The notes under the pieces: model-generated
The model's database searches: none
The model's input: only the letters and a program-made list of their open reading frames with translations
What the model was told of the DNA's origin: nothing
Assembly: GCA_949152475.1 (NCBI GenBank)
Contig: CASCJZ010000009.1
Span: 62,001 to 126,000, forward strand
Direction of reading: 5' to 3'
Length of the DNA: 64,000 nucleotides
Source: Terebella lapidaria
Lineage: Eukaryota; Annelida; Polychaeta; Terebellida; Terebellidae
Position numbers and translations under genes: made by a program
Shown here: positions 33,180 to 48,100 of the stretch, in pieces
How the letters are laid out: every line of letters begins with the position of its first letter
Position numbering within the stretch: the first letter of the stretch is position 1

Positions 33180-36100
33180 CAAACGGAACTGACCAACATA
33201 GTTGTCGAATTTTCAATTCGTCAACTAATAAAGCTCCGCAAGTAGAAGAGACCCTGCGTATATCCGTTTCATGTACAGGATCTTTGGTTTTTAGATGAAT
33301 GGTGCTCCCTACGCATTTTCGTAAATGTCGATAGTGCTGATATAAAAGAGCCCCTGGCTCGCCAGAGATTGTATTTAAACAAGAGTTTTAGGCTTTGTTA
33401 TATCACTTGTGCATTACTGAGTTAGAAAACCACAGAAATGTTGCTTTAGATCAGTATTCAGATGCATACAAGGTATATTGTATTACTACGCGACCGAGTG
33501 TTGATATTAGAGACGGTACATGTGCACAGGGGGTAATCGTTTCCACATCTTATTGAGTTGTAAACGGGCTGACGAACAGATTTACCCCAGGTCTCTTTAA
33601 GTCTTGATATCTCAGCGAGTTTTCAAGTTATTTTGAACATGAAAAGTGCACCTTAAACTAGAAATAACACCGCATTTTTCCACAAAACAGCTTCAAAATT
33701 CAATGTTCAATGATTTTTTGAAAATTGGATCCAGAGGAAAAATAAATGTATCCATAAAACCCGGAATCCGGATCCGATCCGGATGAAATTTTGTCAGTTT
33801 ATGGACCATGATAGTCCGCCACTTTATAGGAAAAATCAAGCTGAAATATGCTCAATAGACCGAAATATAATATAAAATATAAGTTAAATGGAGTTTTCAA
33901 TGTTAAATTCAAATAGCTGTCAAATCCGTAATCCGGGTCCGATCCGGGTCAAAATTATAATGTGTGTATAGGATGTCATTCTACACATGTGACTAAAATT
34001 TCAAGAGAATTCATTGAAAATTGAACGAGTTATGAATTTTTGAAAAATCGCCCCATGTTAAAGATAGGGATTTTTCGAGTTTTCAAGAATTTTTGATGAC
34101 GTCATCAATAAACCGATTTTCTTCAAAAACTTTCGGTGTCCTTCCTGGGTGAATACCTACCTATCAGAAAAATTTGGTGATGCTCGCACTAAAACTGTGG
34201 CCTGTAACGTGCAAACAGACAGACAGACAGACAGACAAACAAACAAACAAACGGAACTGACCAACATAGTTGTCGAATTTTCAATTCGTCAACTAATAAA
34301 GCTCCGCAAGTAGAAGAGACCCTGCGTATATCCGTTTCATGTACAGGATCTTTGGTTTTTAGATGAATGGTGCTCCCTACGCATTTTCGTAAATGTCGAT
34401 AGTGCTGATATAAAAGAGCCCCTGGCTCGCCAGAGATTGTATTTAAACAAGAGTTTTAGGCTTTGTTATATCACTTGTGCATTACTGAGTTAGAAAACCA
34501 CAGAAATGTTGCTTTAGATCAGTATTCAGATGCATACAAGGTATATTGTATTACTACGCGACCGAGTGTTGATATTAGAGACGGTACATGTGCACAGGGG
34601 GTAATCGTTTCCACATCTTATTGAGTTGTAAACGGGCTGACGAACAGATTTACCCCAGGTCTCTTTAAGTCTTGATATCTCAGCGAGTTTTCAAGTTATT
34701 TTGAACATGAAAAGTGCACCTTAAACTAGAAATAACACCGCATTTTTCCACAAAACAGCTTCAAAATTCAATGTTCAATGATTTTTTGAAAATTGGATCC
34801 AGAGGAAAAATAAATGTATCCATAAAACCCGGAATCCGGATCCGATCCGGATGAAATTTTGTCAGTTTATGGACCATGATAGTCCGCCACTTTATAGGAA
34901 AAATCAAGCTGAAATATGCTCAATAGACCGAAATATAATATAAAATATAAGTTAAATGGAGTTTTCAATGTTAAATTCAAATAGCTGTCAAATCCGTAAT
35001 CCGGGTCCGATCCGGGTCAAAATTATAATGTGTGTATAGGATGTCATTCTACACATGTGACTAAAATTTCAAGAGAATTCATTGAAAATTGAACGAGTTA
35101 TGAATTTTTGAAAAATCGCCCCATGTTAAAGATAGGGATTTTTCGAGTTTTCAAGAATTTTTGATGACGTCATCAATAAACCGATTTTCTTCAAAAACTT
35201 TCGGTGTCCTTCCTGGGTGAATACCTACCTATCAGAAAAATTTGGTGATGCTCGCACTAAAACTGTGGCCTGTAACGTGCAAACAGACAGACAGACAGAC
35301 AGACAAACAAACAAACAAACGGAACTGACCAACATAGTTGTCGAATTTTCAATTCGTCAACTAATAAAGCTCCGCAAGTAGAAGAGACCCTGCGTATATC
35401 CGTTTCATGTACAGGATCTTTGGTTTTTAGATGAATGGTGCTCCCTACGCATTTTCGTAAATGTCGATAGTGCTGATATAAAAGAGCCCCTGGCTCGCCA
35501 GAGATTGTATTTAAACAAGAGTTTTAGGCTTTGTTATATCACTTGTGCATTACTGAGTTAGAAAACCACAGAAATGTTGCTTTAGATCAGTATTCAGATG
35601 CATACAAGGTATATTGTATTACTACGCGACCGAGTGTTGATATTAGAGACGGTACATGTGCACAGGGGGTAATCGTTTCCACATCTTATTGAGTTGTAAA
35701 CGGGCTGACGAACAGATTTACCCCAGGTCTCTTTAAGTCTTGATATCTCAGCGAGTTTTCAAGTTATTTTGAACATGAAAAGTGCACCTTAAACTAGAAA
35801 TAACACCGCATTTTTCCACAAAACAGCTTCAAAATTCAATGTTCAATGATTTTTTGAAAATTGGATCCAGAGGAAAAATAAATGTATCCATAAAACCCGG
35901 AATCCGGATCCGATCCGGATGAAATTTTGTCAGTTTATGGACCATGATAGTCCGCCACTTTATAGGAAAAATCAAGCTGAAATATGCTCAATAGACCGAA
36001 ATATAATATAAAATATAAGTTAAATGGAGTTTTCAATGTTAAATTCAAATAGCTGTCAAATCCGTAATCCGGGTCCGATCCGGGTCAAAATTATAATGTG

Positions 36101-39100
36101 TGTATAGGATGTCATTCTACACATGTGACTAAAATTTCAAGAGAATTCATTGAAAATTGAACGAGTTATGAATTTTTGAAAAATCGCCCCATGTTAAAGA
36201 TAGGGATTTTTCGAGTTTTCAAGAATTTTTGATGACGTCATCAATAAACCGATTTTCTTCAAAAACTTTCGGTGTCCTTCCTGGGTGAATACCTACCTAT
36301 CAGAAAAATTTGGTGATGCTCGCACTAAAACTGTGGCCTGTAACGTGCAAACAGACAGACAGACAGACAGACAAACAAACAAACAAACGGAACTGACCAA
36401 CATAGTTGTCGAATTTTCAATTCGTCAACTAATAAAGCTCCGCAAGTAGAAGAGACCCTGCGTATATCCGTTTCATGTACAGGATCTTTGGTTTTTAGAT
36501 GAATGGTGCTCCCTACGCATTTTCGTAAATGTCGATAGTGCTGATATAAAAGAGCCCCTGGCTCGCCAGAGATTGTATTTAAACAAGAGTTTTAGGCTTT
36601 GTTATATCACTTGTGCATTACTGAGTTAGAAAACCACAGAAATGTTGCTTTAGATCAGTATTCAGATGCATACAAGGTATATTGTATTACTACGCGACCG
36701 AGTGTTGATATTAGAGACGGTACATGTGCACAGGGGGTAATCGTTTCCACATCTTATTGAGTTGTAAACGGGCTGACGAACAGATTTACCCCAGGTCTCT
36801 TTAAGTCTTGATATCTCAGCGAGTTTTCAAGTTATTTTGAACATGAAAAGTGCACCTTAAACTAGAAATAACACCGCATTTTTCCACAAAACAGCTTCAA
36901 AATTCAATGTTCAATGATTTTTTGAAAATTGGATCCAGAGGAAAAATAAATGTATCCATAAAACCCGGAATCCGGATCCGATCCGGATGAAATTTTGTCA
37001 GTTTATGGACCATGATAGTCCGCCACTTTATAGGAAAAATCAAGCTGAAATATGCTCAATAGACCGAAATATAATATAAAATATAAGTTAAATGGAGTTT
37101 TCAATGTTAAATTCAAATAGCTGTCAAATCCGTAATCCGGGTCCGATCCGGGTCAAAATTATAATGTGTGTATAGGATGTCATTCTACACATGTGACTAA
37201 AATTTCAAGAGAATTCATTGAAAATTGAACGAGTTATGAATTTTTGAAAAATCGCCCCATGTTAAAGATAGGGATTTTTCGAGTTTTCAAGAATTTTTGA
37301 TGACGTCATCAATAAACCGATTTTCTTCAAAAACTTTCGGTGTCCTTCCTGGGTGAATACCTACCTATCAGAAAAATTTGGTGATGCTCGCACTAAAACT
37401 GTGGCCTGTAACGTGCAAACAGACAGACAGACAGACAGACAAACAAACAAACAAACGGAACTGACCAACATAGTTGTCGAATTTTCAATTCGTCAACTAA
37501 TAAAGCTCCGCAAGTAGAAGAGACCCTGCGTATATCCGTTTCATGTACAGGATCTTTGGTTTTTAGATGAATGGTGCTCCCTACGCATTTTCGTAAATGT
37601 CGATAGTGCTGATATAAAAGAGCCCCTGGCTCGCCAGAGATTGTATTTAAACAAGAGTTTTAGGCTTTGTTATATCACTTGTGCATTACTGAGTTAGAAA
37701 ACCACAGAAATGTTGCTTTAGATCAGTATTCAGATGCATACAAGGTATATTGTATTACTACGCGACCGAGTGTTGATATTAGAGACGGTACATGTGCACA
37801 GGGGGTAATCGTTTCCACATCTTATTGAGTTGTAAACGGGCTGACGAACAGATTTACCCCAGGTCTCTTTAAGTCTTGATATCTCAGCGAGTTTTCAAGT
37901 TATTTTGAACATGAAAAGTGCACCTTAAACTAGAAATAACACCGCATTTTTCCACAAAACAGCTTCAAAATTCAATGTTCAATGATTTTTTGAAAATTGG
38001 ATCCAGAGGAAAAATAAATGTATCCATAAAACCCGGAATCCGGATCCGATCCGGATGAAATTTTGTCAGTTTATGGACCATGATAGTCCGCCACTTTATA
38101 GGAAAAATCAAGCTGAAATATGCTCAATAGACCGAAATATAATATAAAATATAAGTTAAATGGAGTTTTCAATGTTAAATTCAAATAGCTGTCAAATCCG
38201 TAATCCGGGTCCGATCCGGGTCAAAATTATAATGTGTGTATAGGATGTCATTCTACACATGTGACTAAAATTTCAAGAGAATTCATTGAAAATTGAACGA
38301 GTTATGAATTTTTGAAAAATCGCCCCATGTTAAAGATAGGGATTTTTCGAGTTTTCAAGAATTTTTGATGACGTCATCAATAAACCGATTTTCTTCAAAA
38401 ACTTTCGGTGTCCTTCCTGGGTGAATACCTACCTATCAGAAAAATTTGGTGATGCTCGCACTAAAACTGTGGCCTGTAACGTGCAAACAGACAGACAGAC
38501 AGACAGACAAACAAACAAACAAACGGAACTGACCAACATAGTTGTCGAATTTTCAATTCGTCAACTAATAAAGCTCCGCAAGTAGAAGAGACCCTGCGTA
38601 TATCCGTTTCATGTACAGGATCTTTGGTTTTTAGATGAATGGTGCTCCCTACGCATTTTCGTAAATGTCGATAGTGCTGATATAAAAGAGCCCCTGGCTC
38701 GCCAGAGATTGTATTTAAACAAGAGTTTTAGGCTTTGTTATATCACTTGTGCATTACTGAGTTAGAAAACCACAGAAATGTTGCTTTAGATCAGTATTCA
38801 GATGCATACAAGGTATATTGTATTACTACGCGACCGAGTGTTGATATTAGAGACGGTACATGTGCACAGGGGGTAATCGTTTCCACATCTTATTGAGTTG
38901 TAAACGGGCTGACGAACAGATTTACCCCAGGTCTCTTTAAGTCTTGATATCTCAGCGAGTTTTCAAGTTATTTTGAACATGAAAAGTGCACCTTAAACTA
39001 GAAATAACACCGCATTTTTCCACAAAACAGCTTCAAAATTCAATGTTCAATGATTTTTTGAAAATTGGATCCAGAGGAAAAATAAATGTATCCATAAAAC

Positions 39101-42100
39101 CCGGAATCCGGATCCGATCCGGATGAAATTTTGTCAGTTTATGGACCATGATAGTCCGCCACTTTATAGGAAAAATCAAGCTGAAATATGCTCAATAGAC
39201 CGAAATATAATATAAAATATAAGTTAAATGGAGTTTTCAATGTTAAATTCAAATAGCTGTCAAATCCGTAATCCGGGTCCGATCCGGGTCAAAATTATAA
39301 TGTGTGTATAGGATGTCATTCTACACATGTGACTAAAATTTCAAGAGAATTCATTGAAAATTGAACGAGTTATGAATTTTTGAAAAATCGCCCCATGTTA
39401 AAGATAGGGATTTTTCGAGTTTTCAAGAATTTTTGATGACGTCATCAATAAACCGATTTTCTTCAAAAACTTTCGGTGTCCTTCCTGGGTGAATACCTAC
39501 CTATCAGAAAAATTTGGTGATGCTCGCACTAAAACTGTGGCCTGTAACGTGCAAACAGACAGACAGACAGACAGACAAACAAACAAACAAACAAACGGAA
39601 CTGACCAACATAGTTGTCGAATTTTCAATTCGTCAACTAATAAAGCTCCGCAAGTAGAAGAGACCCTGCGTATATCCGTTTCATGTACAGGATCTTTGGT
39701 TTTTAGATGAATGGTGCTCCCTACGCATTTTCGTAAATGTCGATAGTGCTGATATAAAAGAGCCCCTGGCTCGCCAGAGATTGTATTTAAACAAGAGTTT
39801 TAGGCTTTGTTATATCACTTGTGCATTACTGAGTTAGAAAACCACAGAAATGTTGCTTTAGATCAGTATTCAGATGCATACAAGGTATATTGTATTACTA
39901 CGCGACCGAGTGTTGATATTAGAGACGGTACATGTGCACAGGGGGTAATCGTTTCCACATCTTATTGAGTTGTAAACGGGCTGACGAACAGATTTACCCC
40001 AGGTCTCTTTAAGTCTTGATATCTCAGCGAGTTTTCAAGTTATTTTGAACATGAAAAGTGCACCTTAAACTAGAAATAACACCGCATTTTTCCACAAAAC
40101 AGCTTCAAAATTCAATGTTCAATGATTTTTTGAAAATTGGATCCAGAGGAAAAATAAATGTATCCATAAAACCCGGAATCCGGATCCGATCCGGATGAAA
40201 TTTTGTCAGTTTATGGACCATGATAGTCCGCCACTTTATAGGAAAAATCAAGCTGAAATATGCTCAATAGACCGAAATATAATATAAAATATAAGTTAAA
40301 TGGAGTTTTCAATGTTAAATTCAAATAGCTGTCAAATCCGTAATCCGGGTCCGATCCGGGTCAAAATTATAATGTGTGTATAGGATGTCATTCTACACAT
40401 GTGACTAAAATTTCAAGAGAATTCATTGAAAATTGAACGAGTTATGAATTTTTGAAAAATCGCCCCATGTTAAAGATAGGGATTTTTCGAGTTTTCAAGA
40501 ATTTTTGATGACGTCATCAATAAACCGATTTTCTTCAAAAACTTTCGGTGTCCTTCCTGGGTGAATACCTACCTATCAGAAAAATTTGGTGATGCTCGCA
40601 CTAAAACTGTGGCCTGTAACGTGCAAACAGACAGACAGACAGACAGACAAACAAACAAACAAACGGAACTGACCAACATAGTTGTCGAATTTTCAATTCG
40701 TCAACTAATAAAGCTCCGCAAGTAGAAGAGACCCTGCGTATATCCGTTTCATGTACAGGATCTTTGGTTTTTAGATGAATGGTGCTCCCTACGCATTTTC
40801 GTAAATGTCGATAGTGCTGATATAAAAGAGCCCCTGGCTCGCCAGAGATTGTATTTAAACAAGAGTTTTAGGCTTTGTTATATCACTTGTGCATTACTGA
40901 GTTAGAAAACCACAGAAATGTTGCTTTAGATCAGTATTCAGATGCATACAAGGTATATTGTATTACTACGCGACCGAGTGTTGATATTAGAGACGGTACA
41001 TGTGCACAGGGGGTAATCGTTTCCACATCTTATTGAGTTGTAAACGGGCTGACGAACAGATTTACCCCAGGTCTCTTTAAGTCTTGATATCTCAGCGAGT
41101 TTTCAAGTTATTTTGAACATGAAAAGTGCACCTTAAACTAGAAATAACACCGCATTTTTCCACAAAACAGCTTCAAAATTCAATGTTCAATGATTTTTTG
41201 AAAATTGGATCCAGAGGAAAAATAAATGTATCCATAAAACCCGGAATCCGGATCCGATCCGGATGAAATTTTGTCAGTTTATGGACCATGATAGTCCGCC
41301 ACTTTATAGGAAAAATCAAGCTGAAATATGCTCAATAGACCGAAATATAATATAAAATATAAGTTAAATGGAGTTTTCAATGTTAAATTCAAATAGCTGT
41401 CAAATCCGTAATCCGGGTCCGATCCGGGTCAAAATTATAATGTGTGTATAGGATGTCATTCTACACATGTGACTAAAATTTCAAGAGAATTCATTGAAAA
41501 TTGAACGAGTTATGAATTTTTGAAAAATCGCCCCATGTTAAAGATAGGGATTTTTCGAGTTTTCAAGAATTTTTGATGACGTCATCAATAAACCGATTTT
41601 CTTCAAAAACTTTCGGTGTCCTTCCTGGGTGAATACCTACCTATCAGAAAAATTTGGTGATGCTCGCACTAAAACTGTGGCCTGTAACGTGCAAACAGAC
41701 AGACAGACAGACAGACAAACAAACAAACAAACGGAACTGACCAACATAGTTGTCGAATTTTCAATTCGTCAACTAATAAAGCTCCGCAAGTAGAAGAGAC
41801 CCTGCGTATATCCGTTTCATGTACAGGATCTTTGGTTTTTAGATGAATGGTGCTCCCTACGCATTTTCGTAAATGTCGATAGTGCTGATATAAAAGAGCC
41901 CCTGGCTCGCCAGAGATTGTATTTAAACAAGAGTTTTAGGCTTTGTTATATCACTTGTGCATTACTGAGTTAGAAAACCACAGAAATGTTGCTTTAGATC
42001 AGTATTCAGATGCATACAAGGTATATTGTATTACTACGCGACCGAGTGTTGATATTAGAGACGGTACATGTGCACAGGGGGTAATCGTTTCCACATCTTA

Positions 42101-45100
42101 TTGAGTTGTAAACGGGCTGACGAACAGATTTACCCCAGGTCTCTTTAAGTCTTGATATCTCAGCGAGTTTTCAAGTTATTTTGAACATGAAAAGTGCACC
42201 TTAAACTAGAAATAACACCGCATTTTTCCACAAAACAGCTTCAAAATTCAATGTTCAATGATTTTTTGAAAATTGGATCCAGAGGAAAAATAAATGTATC
42301 CATAAAACCCGGAATCCGGATCCGATCCGGATGAAATTTTGTCAGTTTATGGACCATGATAGTCCGCCACTTTATAGGAAAAATCAAGCTGAAATATGCT
42401 CAATAGACCGAAATATAATATAAAATATAAGTTAAATGGAGTTTTCAATGTTAAATTCAAATAGCTGTCAAATCCGTAATCCGGGTCCGATCCGAGTCAA
42501 AATTATAATGTGTGTATAGGATGTCATTCTACACATGTGACTAAAATTTCAAGAGAATTCATTGAAAATTGAACGAGTTATGAATTTTTGAAAAATCGCC
42601 CCATGTTAAAGATAGGGATTTTTCGAGTTTTCAAGAATTTTTGATGACGTCATCAATAAACCGATTTTCTTCAAAAACTTTCGGTGTCCTTCCTGGGTGA
42701 ATACCTACCTATCAGAAAAATTTGGTGATGCTCGCACTAAAACTGTGGCCTGTAACGTGCAAACAGACAGACAGACAGACAGACAAACAAACAAACAAAC
42801 GGAACTGACCAACATAGTTGTCGAATTTTCAATTCGTCAACTAATAAAGCTCCGCAAGTAGAAGAGACCCTGCGTATATCCGTTTCATGTACAGGATCTT
42901 TGGTTTTTAGATGAATGGTGCTCCCTACGCATTTTCGTAAATGTCGATAGTGCTGATATAAAAGAGCCCCTGGCTCGCCAGAGATTGTATTTAAACAAGA
43001 GTTTTAGGCTTTGTTATATCACTTGTGCATTACTGAGTTAGAAAACCACAGAAATGTTGCTTTAGATCAGTATTCAGATGCATACAAGGTATATTGTATT
43101 ACTACGCGACCGAGTGTTGATATTAGAGACGGTACATGTGCACAGGGGGTAATCGTTTCCACATCTTATTGAGTTGTAAACGAGCTGACGAACAGATTTA
43201 CCCCAGGTCTCTTTAAGTCTTGATATCTCAGCGAGTTTTCAAGTTATTTTGAACATGAAAAGTGCACCTTAAACTAGAAATAACACCGCATTTTTCCACA
43301 AAACAGCTTCAAAATTCAATGTTCAATGATTTTTTGAAAATTGGATCCAGAGGAAAAATAAATGTATCCATAAAACCCGGAATCCGGATCCGATCCGGAT
43401 GAAATTTTGTCAGTTTATGGACCATGATAGTCCGCCACTTTATAGGAAAAATCAAGCTGAAATATGCTCAATAGACCGAAATATAATATAAAATATAAGT
43501 TAAATGGAGTTTTCAATGTTAAATTCAAATAGCTGTCAAATCCGTAATCCGGGTCCGATCCGGGTCAAAATTATAATGTGTGTATAGGATGTCATTCTAC
43601 ACATGTGACTAAAATTTCAAGAGAATTCATTGAAAATTGAACGAGTTATGAATTTTTGAAAAATCGCCCCATGTTAAAGATAGGGATTTTTCGAGTTTTC
43701 AAGAATTTTTGATGACGTCATCAATAAACCGATTTTCTTCAAAAACTTTCGGTGTCCTTCCTGGGTGAATACCTACCTATCAGAAAAATTTGGTGATGCT
43801 CGCACTAAAACTGTGGCCTGTAACGTGCAAACAGACAGACAGACAGACAGACAAACAAACAAACAAACGGAACTGACCAACATAGTTGTCGAATTTTCAA
43901 TTCGTCAACTAATAAAGCTCCGCAAGTAGAAGAGACCCTGCGTATATCCGTTTCATGTACAGGATCTTTGGTTTTTAGATGAATGGTGCTCCCTACGCAT
44001 TTTCGTAAATGTCGATAGTGCTGATATAAAAGAGCCCCTGGCTCGCCAGAGATTGTATTTAAACAAGAGTTTTAGGCTTTGTTATATCACTTGTGCATTA
44101 CTGAGTTAGAAAACCACAGAAATGTTGCTTTAGATCAGTATTCAGATGCATACAAGGTATATTGTATTACTACGCGACCGAGTGTTGATATTAGAGACGG
44201 TACATGTGCACAGGGGGTAATCGTTTCCACATCTTATTGAGTTGTAAACGGGCTGACGAACAGATTTACCCCAGGTCTCTTTAAGTCTTGATATCTCAGC
44301 GAGTTTTCAAGTTATTTTGAACATGAAAAGTGCACCTTAAACTAGAAATAACACCGCATTTTTCCACAAAACAGCTTCAAAATTCAATGTTCAATGATTT
44401 TTTGAAAATTGGATCCAGAGGAAAAATAAATGTATCCATAAAACCCGGAATCCGGATCCGATCCGGATGAAATTTTGTCAGTTTATGGACCATGATAGTC
44501 CGCCACTTTATAGGAAAAATCAAGCTGAAATATGCTCAATAGACCGAAATATAATATAAAATATAAGTTAAATGGAGTTTTCAATGTTAAATTCAAATAG
44601 CTGTCAAATCCGTAATCCGGGTCCGATCCGGGTCAAAATTATAATGTGTGTATAGGATGTCATTCTACACATGTGACTAAAATTTCAAGAGAATTCATTG
44701 AAAATTGAACGAGTTATGAATTTTTGAAAAATCGCCCCATGTTAAAGATAGGGATTTTTCGAGTTTTCAAGAATTTTTGATGACGTCATCAATAAACCGA
44801 TTTTCTTCAAAAACTTTCGGTGTCCTTCCTGGGTGAATACCTACCTATCAGAAAAATTTGGTGATGCTCGCACTAAAACTGTGGCCTGTAACGTGCAAAC
44901 AGACAGACAGACAGACAGACAAACAAACAAACAAACGGAACTGACCAACATAGTTGTCGAATTTTCAATTCGTCAACTAATAAAGCTCCGCAAGTAGAAG
45001 AGACCCTGCGTATATCCGTTTCATGTACAGGATCTTTGGTTTTTAGATGAATGGTGCTCCCTACGCATTTTCGTAAATGTCGATAGTGCTGATATAAAAG

Positions 45101-48100
45101 AGCCCCTGGCTCGCCAGAGATTGTATTTAAACAAGAGTTTTAGGCTTTGTTATATCACTTGTGCATTACTGAGTTAGAAAACCACAGAAATGTTGCTTTA
45201 GATCAGTATTCAGATGCATACAAGGTATATTGTATTACTACGCGACCGAGTGTTGATATTAGAGACGGTACATGTGCACAGGGGGTAATCGTTTCCACAT
45301 CTTATTGAGTTGTAAACGGGCTGACGAACAGATTTACCCCAGGTCTCTTTAAGTCTTGATATCTCAGCGAGTTTTCAAGTTATTTTGAACATGAAAAGTG
45401 CACCTTAAACTAGAAATAACACCGCATTTTTCCACAAAACAGCTTCAAAATTCAATGTTCAATGATTTTTTGAAAATTGGATCCAGAGGAAAAATAAATG
45501 TATCCATAAAACCCGGAATCCGGATCCGATCCGGATGAAATTTTGTCAGTTTATGGACCATGATAGTCCGCCACTTTATAGGAAAAATCAAGCTGAAATA
45601 TGCTCAATAGACCGAAATATAATATAAAATATAAGTTAAATGGAGTTTTCAATGTTAAATTCAAATAGCTGTCAAATCCGTAATCCGGGTCCGATCCGGG
45701 TCAAAATTATAATGTGTGTATAGGATGTCATTCTACACATGTGACTAAAATTTCAAGAGAATTCATTGAAAATTGAACGAGTTATGAATTTTTGAAAAAT
45801 CGCCCCATGTTAAAGATAGGGATTTTTCGAGTTTTCAAGAATTTTTGATGACGTCATCAATAAACCGATTTTCTTCAAAAACTTTCGGTGTCCTTCCTGG
45901 GTGAATACCTACCTATCAGAAAAATTTGGTGATGCTCGCACTAAAACTGTGGCCTGTAACGTGCAAACAGACAGACAGACAGACAGACAAACAAACAAAC
46001 AAACGGAACTGACCAACATAGTTGTCGAATTTTCAATTCGTCAACTAATAAAGCTCCGCAAGTAGAAGAGACCCTGCGTATATCCGTTTCATGTACAGGA
46101 TCTTTGGTTTTTAGATGAATGGTGCTCCCTACGCATTTTCGTAAATGTCGATAGTGCTGATATAAAAGAGCCCCTGGCTCGCCAGAGATTGTATTTAAAC
46201 AAGAGTTTTAGGCTTTGTTATATCACTTGTGCATTACTGAGTTAGAAAACCACAGAAATGTTGCTTTAGATCAGTATTCAGATGCATACAAGGTATATTG
46301 TATTACTACGCGACCGAGTGTTGATATTAGAGACGGTACATGTGCACAGGGGGTAATCGTTTCCACATCTTATTGAGTTGTAAACGGGCTGACGAACAGA
46401 TTTACCCCAGGTCTCTTTAAGTCTTGATATCTCAGCGAGTTTTCAAGTTATTTTGAACATGAAAAGTGCACCTTAAACTAGAAATAACACCGCATTTTTC
46501 CACAAAACAGCTTCAAAATTCAATGTTCAATGATTTTTTGAAAATTGGATCCAGAGGAAAAATAAATGTATCCATAAAACCCGGAATCCGGATCCGATCC
46601 GGATGAAATTTTGTCAGTTTATGGACCATGATAGTCCGCCACTTTATAGGAAAAATCAAGCTGAAATATGCTCAATAGACCGAAATATAATATAAAATAT
46701 AAGTTAAATGGAGTTTTCAATGTTAAATTCAAATAGCTGTCAAATCCGTAATCCGGGTCCGATCCGGGTCAAAATTATAATGTGTGTATAGGATGTCATT
46801 CTACACATGTGACTAAAATTTCAAGAGAATTCATTGAAAATTGAACGAGTTATGAATTTTTGAAAAATCGCCCCATGTTAAAGATAGGGATTTTTCGAGT
46901 TTTCAAGAATTTTTGATGACGTCATCAATAAACCGATTTTCTTCAAAAACTTTCGGTGTCCTTCCTGGGTGAATACCTACCTATCAGAAAAATTTGGTGA
47001 TGCTCGCACTAAAACTGTGGCCTGTAACGTGCAAACAGACAGACAGACAGACAGACAAACAAACAAACAAACGGAACTGACCAACATAGTTGTCGAATTT
47101 TCAATTCGTCAACTAATAAAGCTCCGCAAGTAGAAGAGACCCTGCGTATATCCGTTTCATGTACAGGATCTTTGGTTTTTAGATGAATGGTGCTCCCTAC
47201 GCATTTTCGTAAATGTCGATAGTGCTGATATAAAAGAGCCCCTGGCTCGCCAGAGATTGTATTTAAACAAGAGTTTTAGGCTTTGTTATATCACTTGTGC
47301 ATTACTGAGTTAGAAAACCACAGAAATGTTGCTTTAGATCAGTATTCAGATGCATACAAGGTATATTGTATTACTACGCGACCGAGTGTTGATATTAGAG
47401 ACGGTACATGTGCACAGGGGGTAATCGTTTCCACATCTTATTGAGTTGTAAACGGGCTGACGAACAGATTTACCCCAGGTCTCTTTAAGTCTTGATATCT
47501 CAGCGAGTTTTCAAGTTATTTTGAACATGAAAAGTGCACCTTAAACTAGAAATAACACCGCATTTTTCCACAAAACAGCTTCAAAATTCAATGTTCAATG
47601 ATTTTTTGAAAATTGGATCCAGAGGAAAAATAAATGTATCCATAAAACCCGGAATCCGGATCCGATCCGGATGAAATTTTGTCAGTTTATGGACCATGAT
47701 AGTCCGCCACTTTATAGGAAAAATCAAGCTGAAATATGCTCAATAGACCGAAATATAATATAAAATATAAGTTAAATGGAGTTTTCAATGTTAAATTCAA
47801 ATAGCTGTCAAATCCGTAATCCGGGTCCGATCCGGGTCAAAATTATAATGTGTGTATAGGATGTCATTCTACACATGTGACTAAAATTTCAAGAGAATTC
47901 ATTGAAAATTGAACGAGTTATGAATTTTTGAAAAATCGCCCCATGTTAAAGATAGGGATTTTTCGAGTTTTCAAGAATTTTTGATGACGTCATCAATAAA
48001 CCGATTTTCTTCAAAAACTTTCGGTGTCCTTCCTGGGTGAATACCTACCTATCAGAAAAATTTGGTGATGCTCGCACTAAAACTGTGGCCTGTAACGTGC

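Noticed and set aside
39489..39710. A 73-codon frame seen only once in the satellite array
   Set aside because: It arises from the single extra AAAC unit in the monomer at 38520, which shifts the frame; it has no homologue in the other monomers.
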